Shown here: positions 1 through 5,131 of the stretch, piece by piece
How the letters are laid out: the number at the start of each line of letters is the position of its first letter
Numbering within the stretch: position 1 is the first letter of the stretch
Assembly (NCBI RefSeq): GCF_032477075.1
Contig: NZ_JAWDXO010000072.1
Coordinates: 1-5,131, forward strand
Source: Fusobacterium sp.
GTDB lineage: Bacteria; Fusobacteriota; Fusobacteriia; Fusobacteriales; Fusobacteriaceae
Direction: 5' to 3'
DNA: 5,131 bases
Position numbers and translations under genes: made by a program
Notes under the pieces: model-generated
Databases searched by the model: none
What the model was told of the DNA's origin: nothing
The model's input: only the letters and a program-made list of their open reading frames with translations

Positions 1-1
1 T

Positions 2-3000
2 ATTGTTGTTGTATCAAATAATATAGTTTTAGATACAATTCAAATAAATAATAGTGTAAATAAAGAAAAATATCAAAAAGAAACAAAAGAAAACATTGGT
101 GGTTCTGTTTCTGGAAATAATATTCTTCTTGTAGCAGGCAATGACATAAAAATAAAAGGATCTGATGTAGAATCAACTAAGAGTATTACTATACTTGGAA
201 ATGAAATAAATATAGAAAGTGTAGAAAACTATTCCTATGAAAAAGATGGAAGTGGAAAAAATTATACTGTAAAAGAAAAAGTAAATAATACAGGAAGTAC
301 TGTAACAGGAGAAAATATTTTTATTTCAGCAGATGAAAATATTAATATAAAAGGATCAGATATAGCTGCTGACAGTGAGCTTAGATTAAAAGCAGGAGAA
401 GATGTAAATCTTACAGCTTCAATAGACAGTGACTATTATGAGCACCAGGAAAGTAAAAAGAAAAGTTTTGGAAGAGGAAAATCAAAAACAGAAGTAAAAT
501 ATACGACTTCTCATAATGGAGCTAATCTTATTGGAGAAAATGTAAGTATAGAAAGTGGTAAGGATACAGTTATAATTGGAAGCAATATTCAAGCTGGACC
601 TGAAGGAAGCGCTGTAATAAATGCAGAAGGAGATATTGTACAAGCAGCTGTAAAAGATATAAACTACAGCTATAAGAAAACTACTAAAACAGGTTTTCTG
701 GGAATTACAGGAAGTTCAAAATCTACTGAACAGTATAAGGAAGAAGCTGTAAAAGGAACTGCTAGTTTTTCATATGGAAAATCAAAAGATGAGATAAAAA
801 CTACACAGACTACTAATACAGCTTCTACAATAGTATCTCAAGGAAAGGTAGATATAGAAGCAACTGAAGGAAAAGCTGTATTAAAATCAGTAGATATCTA
901 TGGAGAAACAGGAATAGATATTAAAGGTCATGATGGAGTAGAACTAACTGTTGCAAAAGATAAGACAACAGTAGATGAAAAACATAAATCAAGTAGTATA
1001 GGAGTATCTGTAGGAGTAGCAAGTTCAATAAAAACTACAATAGATAATGTAAGGGATATAGATAAACTTACAGACTTTGGTGGAAATAGCTATGATATAG
1101 CAAATACAGCATCAGATTTAGTAGGAGCTATTAAAGAAGGTGCAGAGGCAGTAGGAAAGTTTATCCCAAAAGTGACTAAAGATAATAGCAGTATGGCCTC
1201 TGAAAATTTAGAAGGAATTGTGTCAACAGATATAAATAATTATATAACTGTAAGTGCTGGAGTAAATAAGAGTAAATCTGAATATCATTCTTCAAGTGAA
1301 TCAACAGTAAAAAATAAACTTGAATCTAAAGGAGATATAAATATCAGTTCTGGTGCTGGAAGTGTGATAATAGAAGGAACAGATATAAAGACAGAAAAAG
1401 ATTTAAATCTATCAGCTTCTAAAGATGTTGTGGTAAAATCTAGTAAAGATGAATATTCATCATCTAGCAGTTCTTCTTCTAAAGGTCTGAATGCAGATAT
1501 ATCACTTTCAAATAATCCCACTTTAGGAAGTATAACTGCTTCTCAAAGTAAAGGAAAAGGAAATAGTGAAGGAACTGTAAATGTGAACTCTAAATTTGAA
1601 GTAGGAGGAACACATAAAGTAGAAGCTGGAGAAAAAGTAATATACGAAGGAGCCAATGTAGAAGCTGGAAGAGTGGAAATAAAAGGAGAGGAAGTAATAA
1701 TTGCCTCTTCAAAAGATACTGAGAAGTCAAGTAGTAAAAATAGTAGTAGTAGTATAAAGGTATCTCAAACTCCAGTAGGAGTTACTGGAGAACTAAATTT
1801 AAGCCAGAATAAAAGCAATGGAGAGAAAGAATGGGTAAGTGACCAGACTTCTATAATAGCAAAAGAAGGGGGGATAATTGAAAGTAAAGATTTTACTAAC
1901 AGTGGAGCAATAATAGGTTCTGAAAGTGAAGAAAATAAACTGATAGTAAAAGCTGAAAATATAACAATTGAACATCTAAAAGATAAAGATAAGAATAAAG
2001 TAAGTGGTGGAGGAATAGAAGTAACAGGAACAGGAGTTCCCAACTTATCAGTAGTAACAGGAGGTCAAGATAAGAGACAGGATACAAATGCAACAGCAGT
2101 GAATACAGAATTTGAAATAGCAGGAGAAAGCAAAACAGCAGAAGAGCTAGGATTTAATACAAACTTAGGAAAAGCTCAAGTTATAACAAAAGATGAAGAT
2201 AAAGTATTAGATGCAGAACTTCATACAGATTTATTAAATCAATCTGAAAGAGATAAGATTGTAAAAGCTGGAGACTATTTAGAAGCAGTTTATGATGGGA
2301 TAACAGATCCTGGAGTGGGAGGAAAAGGAAATACTATAAAGGAAAAAGTTTATGGTAAGTTATTTAAAGAAAAAGGGCAGGAAAGTCATCATTATATAAA
2401 ACTAGAAGAAAAAACTGTAGATGAAAATGGAAATATAATAGAAAAAGATTTAAATGAAAAAGCTAATAGAGTTCAAGCATTAGTAGACTCATTTGCAGCT
2501 GATCTAAAATATAAAGGAGAAACTCCAATAATACTTATAGGAGATCTTCCACCAGGAGTAGAAGCTTTTGCATCACCTGAGAATAATACAATAGCAATAG
2601 ATAGAAAAGTACTGGCATTAGCAGATGCAAATAAAGTTCTGACTTTGGTAGGACATGAACTTGGACATTTTAATAGTTATGATGCAAAAATAGAAAGCAC
2701 AGCTAAAAGAGTGGAAGATGCAATTCAAGGAACAAAAAACAAAGGTAAATACACAGAAAAACTAGAAAAAGAATTTCAAGAAAAATATGCAGGAAGAGAT
2801 ATAAGTGGAAGTGAAGCTCAAAAGGCAATAGATGGTATTTCTGAGGAAAGTAAAGAAAAATATGGCTTTTCTACTGAATCTTTTAATATTGCAGGAGCAT
2901 TTATAGCAAGACCAAATTTTGGAAAAAGCTCTTATTATATTATTAATACACAAAAGGAGGAAGGATATTTAGTTAATACATTTGATTTTGGAATAGGGGC

Positions 3001-3439
3001 TGGAACTCCTAGTGTAGGTGGAGCTATTAGTATGATAATTTTACCTAAAGTTAATTCAAAAGAAGATCTCATTGGAACATCTTTAGTTGCTGGAGGTTCA
3101 TATAGGAATTATGGGGCTGAATATTTAACTGACATGAAAGGAGACTTTTCAGGAATTAAATTTATTTTAGGAATGTCTAAAAATATTCCTGATGAGGGAG
3201 AACTTCATTTAAGCATAGATAATACAGTCTTTATTAAAGAAGAAAAAGTAAATATAAATAAAAGAATAATCGAAACTGCAAAAGAACTTGAGCAACTAAG
3301 CCAAACTTCAGGAGAAACTAAGGAGAATTTATTAAAAATAACTGGATTGACTTTGAAACTAAGATATGAAATATATTTGGAGAATGGAGGAAAAGAAAGA
3401 GTTGAAAATCGAAAAAAAGGAAAATATAATACTCGTTAA
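2..3439 (+). CDS. CdiA/FhaB-like haemagglutinin-repeat exoprotein with C-terminal toxin region (5' partial)
   Basis: The frame is open from base 2 to a TAA at 3437-3439, giving 1145 visible residues; the N-terminus (signal peptide and TPS secretion domain) lies upstream of the window. Residues about 35-660 are haemagglutinin-type beta repeats with the 'GENxxIxAGxDIxIKGSxI' cadence, rich in Gly, Ser, Lys and Asp/Glu. Residues 685-753 form a conserved linker that recurs downstream. Beyond it lies a variable region with HELGH at residues 885-889, then a glycine-rich C-terminal domain (about 955-1145). Proteins of this family are exported by an outer-membrane TpsB/CdiB partner and deliver a C-terminal toxin to neighbouring cells; the downstream membrane protein fits the matching immunity role. 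A GTG at 1172 is in frame but has no good ribosome site and lies mid-repeat, so it is not taken as the start. Family assignment is confident; adhesin-only function remains possible, and toxin activity is inferred. Confidence 0.9.
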   Translation: MVVVSNNIVLDTIQINNSVNKEKYQKETKENIGGSVSGNNILLVAGNDIKIKGSDVESTKSITILGNEINIESVENYSYEKDGSGKNYTVKEKVNNTGSTVTGENIFISADENINIKGSDIAADSELRLKAGEDVNLTASIDSDYYEHQESKKKSFGRGKSKTEVKYTTSHNGANLIGENVSIESGKDTVIIGSNIQAGPEGSAVINAEGDIVQAAVKDINYSYKKTTKTGFLGITGSSKSTEQYKEEAVKGTASFSYGKSKDEIKTTQTTNTASTIVSQGKVDIEATEGKAVLKSVDIYGETGIDIKGHDGVELTVAKDKTTVDEKHKSSSIGVSVGVASSIKTTIDNVRDIDKLTDFGGNSYDIANTASDLVGAIKEGAEAVGKFIPKVTKDNSSMASENLEGIVSTDINNYITVSAGVNKSKSEYHSSSESTVKNKLESKGDINISSGAGSVIIEGTDIKTEKDLNLSASKDVVVKSSKDEYSSSSSSSSKGLNADISLSNNPTLGSITASQSKGKGNSEGTVNVNSKFEVGGTHKVEAGEKVIYEGANVEAGRVEIKGEEVIIASSKDTEKSSSKNSSSSIKVSQTPVGVTGELNLSQNKSNGEKEWVSDQTSIIAKEGGIIESKDFTNSGAIIGSESEENKLIVKAENITIEHLKDKDKNKVSGGGIEVTGTGVPNLSVVTGGQDKRQDTNATAVNTEFEIAGESKTAEELGFNTNLGKAQVITKDEDKVLDAELHTDLLNQSERDKIVKAGDYLEAVYDGITDPGVGGKGNTIKEKVYGKLFKEKGQESHHYIKLEEKTVDENGNIIEKDLNEKANRVQALVDSFAADLKYKGETPIILIGDLPPGVEAFASPENNTIAIDRKVLALADANKVLTLVGHELGHFNSYDAKIESTAKRVEDAIQGTKNKGKYTEKLEKEFQEKYAGRDISGSEAQKAIDGISEESKEKYGFSTESFNIAGAFIARPNFGKSSYYIINTQKEEGYLVNTFDFGIGAGTPSVGGAISMIILPKVNSKEDLIGTSLVAGGSYRNYGAEYLTDMKGDFSGIKFILGMSKNIPDEGELHLSIDNTVFIKEEKVNINKRIIETAKELEQLSQTSGETKENLLKITGLTLKLRYEIYLENGGKERVENRKKGKYNTR
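104..2020 (+). repeat. Haemagglutinin (FHA-2-like) protein repeats coding for the beta-helical fibre
   Basis: Degenerate coding repeats are visible at the protein level, not as exact DNA repeats. Units begin near 104 (SGNNILLVAGNDIKIKGSD), 296 (TGENIFISADENINIKGSD), 530 (IGENVSIESGKDTVIIGSN), 836 (SQGKVDIEATEGKAVL) and 1328 (SKGDINISSGAGSVIIEGTD), with a weaker unit near 1660. Each pairs two short beta strands separated by a Gly-Asp or Asn-Asp turn, typical of the haemagglutinin repeat that builds a right-handed beta-helix. Between units lie Ser/Lys-rich stretches, including eight consecutive Ser codons at 1457-1480 and an in-frame (AGT)4 run at 1742-1753. The unit boundaries are approximate. 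Confidence 0.75.
2054..2260 (+). repeat. Conserved pre-toxin linker, copy 1 (in the main exoprotein gene)
   Basis: Codons 685-753 of the main gene run from VTGGQDKRQD to LLNQSERDKI. The same 69 codons recur without gaps at 4757-4963. Counting by eye, 66 of 69 residues and about 186 of 207 bases match, and most base changes are synonymous. Similarity stops abruptly after the 'SERDKI' residues. In position this matches the conserved pre-toxin segment of CdiA proteins (the VENN-containing region in enterobacteria), after which toxin tips are swapped. No VENN motif is present; 'ELHTDLLNQSERDKI' seems to mark the junction here. Confidence 0.85.
2261..2869 (+). other. Variable pre-toxin region with an HELGH metallopeptidase-type motif
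   Basis: Residues about 754-956 of the main protein lie between the shared linker and the C-terminal tip. A hydrophobic helix-like stretch, KVLTLVGHELGHF, contains HELGH (codons 2654-2668), a match to the HExxH zinc-binding and catalytic signature of metallopeptidases. It is preceded by a strand-like 'NNTIAIDRKVL', a usual layout before an active-site helix. Acidic residues follow (Asp and Glu in 'SYDAKIES', Glu in 'KRVEDA') and could give a third zinc ligand, but none can be assigned. It might release the tip by self-cleavage or act as the toxin itself; the sequence does not decide, and the motif could be non-catalytic. A Lys/Glu-rich helical segment (about 2740-2865) follows. Confidence 0.55.
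2870..3436 (+). other. Unrecognised glycine-rich C-terminal domain, candidate toxin tip
   Basis: This covers the last roughly 190 residues of the main protein. The first part has alternating hydrophobic strands and Gly-rich turns ('FGIGAGTPSVGGAISMIIL', 'LVAGGSYRNYGAEYL', 'FSGIKFILGMS'), suggesting a beta sheet or barrel-like fold. The second part (from about 3240) is predicted helical, Lys/Glu-rich, and ends with a basic tail. I recognise no nuclease, deaminase or ADP-ribosyltransferase motif. The gene for the likely immunity partner overlaps its end and encodes a membrane protein, which favours action at or through the membrane; that is inference. It could also be a structural cap with the HELGH region as the active part. 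Confidence 0.5.
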
Positions 3440-3902
3440 AAGGACAAATAATAAAAGAATAATAAAGAATAGTATAATTTATTTTATAGCAATATTGATT
3501 CTATTTTTATTTTCTTATTCTTTTATGGGGAATGAAAATGCTTTATTTATTTTAAACTTTTCATTAAAGTTAGTACTCTTCTCATTGTTAACTAGTAAAC
3601 TAACTTTTACAGCAGATGAAAATTTAGAAATAGCTGAAGATAAAATTGTTTTAAAGTTTGGAGCATTTGGTTTAATTTTAAAAAAATATGAGTTGCCAAA
3701 TGACAGTAATGTAAGAATTGAATATGATGATTCTTTGAAAACTGTTATAAACACAATATTTGTTCCAAGTACACTTTGGCGCCCAGGAAAGTTACGAAGA
3801 ATGAAATTCATTTATGAAAATAAAATATATGCCTATGGTTTTGCACTGACTCCTAAAGAGTATGATGAAATAAAAAGTCTAATCTTAAGTCAAAGAAAAT
3901 AA
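3384..3902 (+). CDS. Two-TM membrane protein, putative immunity protein for the upstream toxin tip
   Basis: A 172-residue protein with a basic N-terminus, two hydrophobic segments (about 30-48 and 53-71) and a soluble C-terminal part of about 100 residues that looks beta-rich and then helical, with 'YENKIY' at 144-149. It resembles small bacterial proteins with two TMs followed by a PH-like cytosolic domain, though that fold is not proven. By the positive-inside rule both ends should be cytoplasmic. It overlaps the 3' end of the exoprotein gene by 56 bp, as expected for a translationally coupled toxin-immunity pair. The start is uncertain: ATG 3366 (178 residues), ATG 3384 and TTG 3402 are all in frame. 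ATG 3384 is chosen because it aligns with the start of the paralogue at 4133, but the GGAGG at 3386-3390 would serve TTG 3402 better. Immunity function is inferred from position. Confidence 0.75.
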   Translation: MEEKKELKIEKKENIILVKRTNNKRIIKNSIIYFIAILILFLFSYSFMGNENALFILNFSLKLVLFSLLTSKLTFTADENLEIAEDKIVLKFGAFGLILKKYELPNDSNVRIEYDDSLKTVINTIFVPSTLWRPGKLRRMKFIYENKIYAYGFALTPKEYDEIKSLILSQRK

Positions 3903-3919
3903 AAATTAATATTTTACAG

Positions 3920-3942
3920 GTGGCTCAATTAATTTGAGTCAC
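3920..3942 (+). terminator. Hairpin closing the first immunity gene (terminator-like, no U-tract)
   Basis: Arms GTGGCTCAA (3920-3928) and TTGAGTCAC (3934-3942) pair over 9 positions with one G-U, around a TTAAT loop, 17 bases after the stop codon. What follows is TTAATAAAA rather than a run of T, so it is not a classical Rho-independent terminator. The same structure recurs at 4693-4716 after the second immunity gene. A 3'-end-protecting or terminating role for the toxin-immunity transcript is the simplest reading. Confidence 0.5.
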
Positions 3943-4132
3943 TTAATAAAATATGGAACGAATAAATATACATTAGAGTATATAAATAACATATAAAAAT
4001 AATGGATAGGTTTTTCAGAAAACTTAAAAATATATAAGAATTAATATTTTGAAGAAGAGTGTTCTAAATTAATTATTTATTAACTAATTCTTATAATCTC
4101 CTTTTTATATTAATCTTAAAAAATAAATCTAA
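3943..4132. other. AT-rich non-coding spacer between the two immunity genes
   Basis: No open frame of useful size is seen on either strand; ATG 3953 stops after seven codons and ATG 4002 after ten. A toxin tip would normally precede the second immunity gene, but no residue similarity to the main gene or to the downstream orphan module is recognisable here. The spacer may be the eroded remains of a lost toxin tip or simply the promoter region of the next gene. Confidence 0.5.
4092..4097 (+). promoter_or_regulatory. Possible -10 box for the second immunity gene
   Basis: TATAAT, a perfect sigma-70 -10 consensus, lies 35 bases before the GTG at 4133. The matching -35 position (4069-4074, TTAATT) is poor. 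In DNA this AT-rich such a hexamer occurs by chance, so this is only suggestive. It would give the toxin-less immunity gene its own expression, independent of the exoprotein operon. Confidence 0.3.
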
Positions 4133-4672
4133 GTGGAGGCAAAAATAAAAATCTTAAAATTAGAAAATGAAGTAATTATAAAAAAATATAATGGAAAATA
4201 TTTAAAGATTTCTTTGATTATACAATTTGTAATACTTTTATTTGTATCATTACTGAGTTTACCTTTTTTTAGCTATAAAATAATGATATATTTTTTTATT
4301 ATTGGAGTAGGATTACATTTGTTAAGTATTATTCCATATAGACTTTCATATCTTGCTGATGAAGAAATGATTATAAAAAAAGATCAAATATTTATAAATT
4401 TTTATTTTGGAAAAATTCCATTAAAAAAGATAAAAATAGTCAATGATGACTTTCTCGATGTGTCATACAGTACTTTATTTGAAACAAGCTTAAGAATGTA
4501 TATAACTTTAAAAATGCCTACAAAGTTTCTATTTTCAATTTTGAACCCTAACAAATATAGATTAATGAAGTTAACTTATGAAAATAAAATTTATAGTTTT
4601 GGATATGATTTATCAAAGAATGATTATAACATAATAAAAAACTTAATATTAGAACAAAGAGAAACAAGGTAA
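4133..4672 (+). CDS. Two-TM membrane protein, paralogous orphan immunity protein
   Basis: A 179-residue paralogue of the protein at 3384-3902: basic N-terminus, hydrophobic segments at about 26-46 and 50-68, and a soluble C-terminal domain with 'YENKIY' at 149-154. The last 35 or so residues match the first protein at 19 of 35 positions by eye (signature MKxxYENKIYxxG, then Y, IK and LIL.QR), whereas the membrane and middle parts diverge strongly. That pattern suits immunity proteins diverging with different toxins. No toxin gene precedes it, so it is an orphan immunity gene or protects against the tip of another strain. The GTG at 4133 has no ribosome site upstream; a GGAGG at 4135-4139 overlaps it and would suit ATA 4145, an unusual start. 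The N-terminus is therefore uncertain. A separate role as a plain membrane protein cannot be excluded. Confidence 0.75.
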   Translation: MEAKIKILKLENEVIIKKYNGKYLKISLIIQFVILLFVSLLSLPFFSYKIMIYFFIIGVGLHLLSIIPYRLSYLADEEMIIKKDQIFINFYFGKIPLKKIKIVNDDFLDVSYSTLFETSLRMYITLKMPTKFLFSILNPNKYRLMKLTYENKIYSFGYDLSKNDYNIIKNLILEQRETR

Positions 4673-4692
4673 AAAAATTTAATGTTTTATAG

Positions 4693-4716
4693 GTAGCCTA
4701 ATTAATTTTAGGCTAC
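4693..4716 (+). terminator. Hairpin closing the second immunity gene (terminator-like, no U-tract)
   Basis: Arms GTAGCCTAA (4693-4701) and TTAGGCTAC (4708-4716) form a perfect 9-bp stem around a TTAATT loop, 20 bases after the stop codon. It is followed by TCATTAAGAG, with no run of T. It matches the hairpin at 3920-3942 in stem length, loop sequence and preceding TTTTAyAGG, with paired changes in the stem. Confidence 0.5.
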
Positions 4717-4741
4717 TCATTAAGAGATTAAAAATATTTTT

Positions 4742-5131
4742 TTACCAGCAATAGAAGTAACAGGAGGACAGGATAAGAGACAAGATACAAATGCAACAGC
4801 AGTAAATACAGAATTTGAAATAGCAGGAGAAAGTAAAACAGCAGAGGAGCTAGGATTTAATACAGATTTATCAAAGGCACAGGAAATAACAAAAGATGAA
4901 GATAAAGTATTAGATGCAGAACTTCATACAGATTTACTGAATCAGTCAGAAAGAGATAAAATAGCAGACCTAGGAGTAAATTTATCAGAAATAATTCAAT
5001 CAATAGTAAATTCTGATTCAGGAGGAGTTCTAAATACATATAAGGAAAATAGATTTGGAAATCTTTTAAATGACTATATAAAAAAATCAGGTGTATCAGG
5101 ACTGTTCCTTGATGATAAAATATCATTGGAA
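4742..5131 (+). pseudogene. Orphan CdiA C-terminal module without a start codon (3' partial)
   Basis: The frame is open from just after a TAA at 4721-4723 to the window end, but has no ATG or GTG and no TTG until 5126, so it is probably not translated as it stands. Recognisable protein starts near 4742 ('LPAIE') and continues into the 69-residue linker of the main gene, differing at three residues (Asn to Asp, Gly to Ser, Val to Glu). After 'SERDKI' it switches to a different sequence (ADLGVNLSEIIQSIVNS, then NTYKENRFGNLLNDYI and LFLDDKISLE), unrelated by eye to the main tip. This is the arrangement of a displaced, silent CDI toxin tip that can be joined to the full-length gene by recombination in the shared linker. 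The toxin class cannot be judged from the roughly 56 residues visible. An internal or read-through translation start is the alternative. Confidence 0.8.
4757..4963 (+). repeat. Conserved pre-toxin linker, copy 2 (in the orphan module)
   Basis: A direct, ungapped repeat of 2054-2260 at an offset of 2703 bases, with about 186 of 207 bases identical by hand count. Identity ends at both edges: upstream residues differ (PNLSV in copy 1 against PAIE in copy 2), and downstream the tips diverge completely. The orientation is direct, so crossover between copies would delete the active tip and both immunity genes while fusing the orphan tip in frame. Confidence 0.85.

Noticed and set aside
1172..1174. 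GTG as the start of a 755-residue gene
   Set aside because: The same frame is open without a stop back to base 2 and encodes continuous haemagglutinin repeats, so this is an internal valine codon of a larger gene.
1742..1753. (AGT)4 as a phase-variation repeat
   Set aside because: The unit is three bases, so slippage keeps the frame and only changes a serine run.
1285..2093. Open frames on the minus strand opposite the repeat region
   Set aside because: They are low-complexity Leu/Ser/Phe-rich mirrors of the Glu/Lys/Ser-rich coding strand, with no recognisable domain.
2762..2953. Minus-strand 63-residue frame
   Set aside because: It lies wholly opposite the well-supported exoprotein frame and is Phe/Ile/Cys-rich, as expected of a shadow.
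2952..2960. AAAAGGAGG, a strong internal ribosome-site match for a separately translated toxin tip
   Set aside because: No ATG, GTG or TTG follows within a usable distance in any frame of interest; the bases simply encode Lys-Glu-Glu and neighbours.
3515..3811. Minus-strand 98-residue frame opposite the first immunity gene
   Set aside because: The + strand frame has a clear paralogue at 4133-4672, so the minus frame is a shadow.
3920..3942. Classical Rho-independent terminator
   Set aside because: The stem is only moderately GC-rich and no T-run follows, so it is listed as terminator-like only.
4067..4090. AT-only inverted repeat AATTAATTA...TAACTAATT before the second immunity gene
   Set aside because: It consists almost wholly of A and T with an internal mismatch; such repeats are expected by chance in this composition.
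4857..5126. Minus-strand Leu-rich 89-residue frame
   Set aside because: It lies opposite the orphan toxin module, whose + strand frame is conserved at the protein level with the main gene.
1..5131. CRISPR array, tRNA or rRNA genes, insertion sequences
   Set aside because: No regularly spaced identical repeats, no recognisable RNA gene sequence and no transposase or terminal inverted repeats were seen; the only long repeat is the linker pair.

Overview
The window is strongly AT-rich and uses AT-rich codons throughout (many ATA, AGA, AAA and GAA). It carries the 3' end of a very large filamentous haemagglutinin / CdiA-type two-partner-secretion exoprotein, followed by small membrane-protein genes. 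Base composition, codon use and the style of the haemagglutinin repeats suggest a Fusobacteriota member (Fusobacterium or a relative). This is an inference; AT-rich Negativicutes are the main alternative. All supported genes are on the + strand.

Layout: (1) 2-3439, the last 1145 codons of a CdiA/FhaB-like protein whose start lies outside the window. It has a long haemagglutinin-repeat fibre, a conserved linker (2054-2260), a variable region with an HELGH zinc-metallopeptidase-type motif, and a glycine-rich C-terminal domain that I do not recognise and infer to be the toxin tip. (2) 3384-3902, a two-TM membrane protein overlapping the toxin end, the likely cognate immunity protein. (3) A hairpin at 3920-3942, then about 190 bp of non-coding DNA with a possible promoter. 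(4) 4133-4672, a diverged paralogue of the first immunity gene with no toxin gene in front of it. (5) A second hairpin at 4693-4716 with the same architecture as the first but compensatory base changes in its stem. (6) 4742-5131, a start-less module that repeats the linker of the main gene (66 of 69 residues identical) and then diverges into a different C-terminal domain that runs off the window.

Taken together this looks like a contact-dependent inhibition / polymorphic-toxin locus: an active toxin-immunity pair, a spare immunity gene, and a silent 'orphan' toxin tip. The orphan could replace the active tip by recombination across the shared linker. The general arrangement is known for CDI systems. 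The parts that look less ordinary are the HELGH-containing pre-toxin region, the unrecognised toxin fold paired with a two-TM YENKIY-signature immunity family, and the covarying hairpin that closes each immunity gene.
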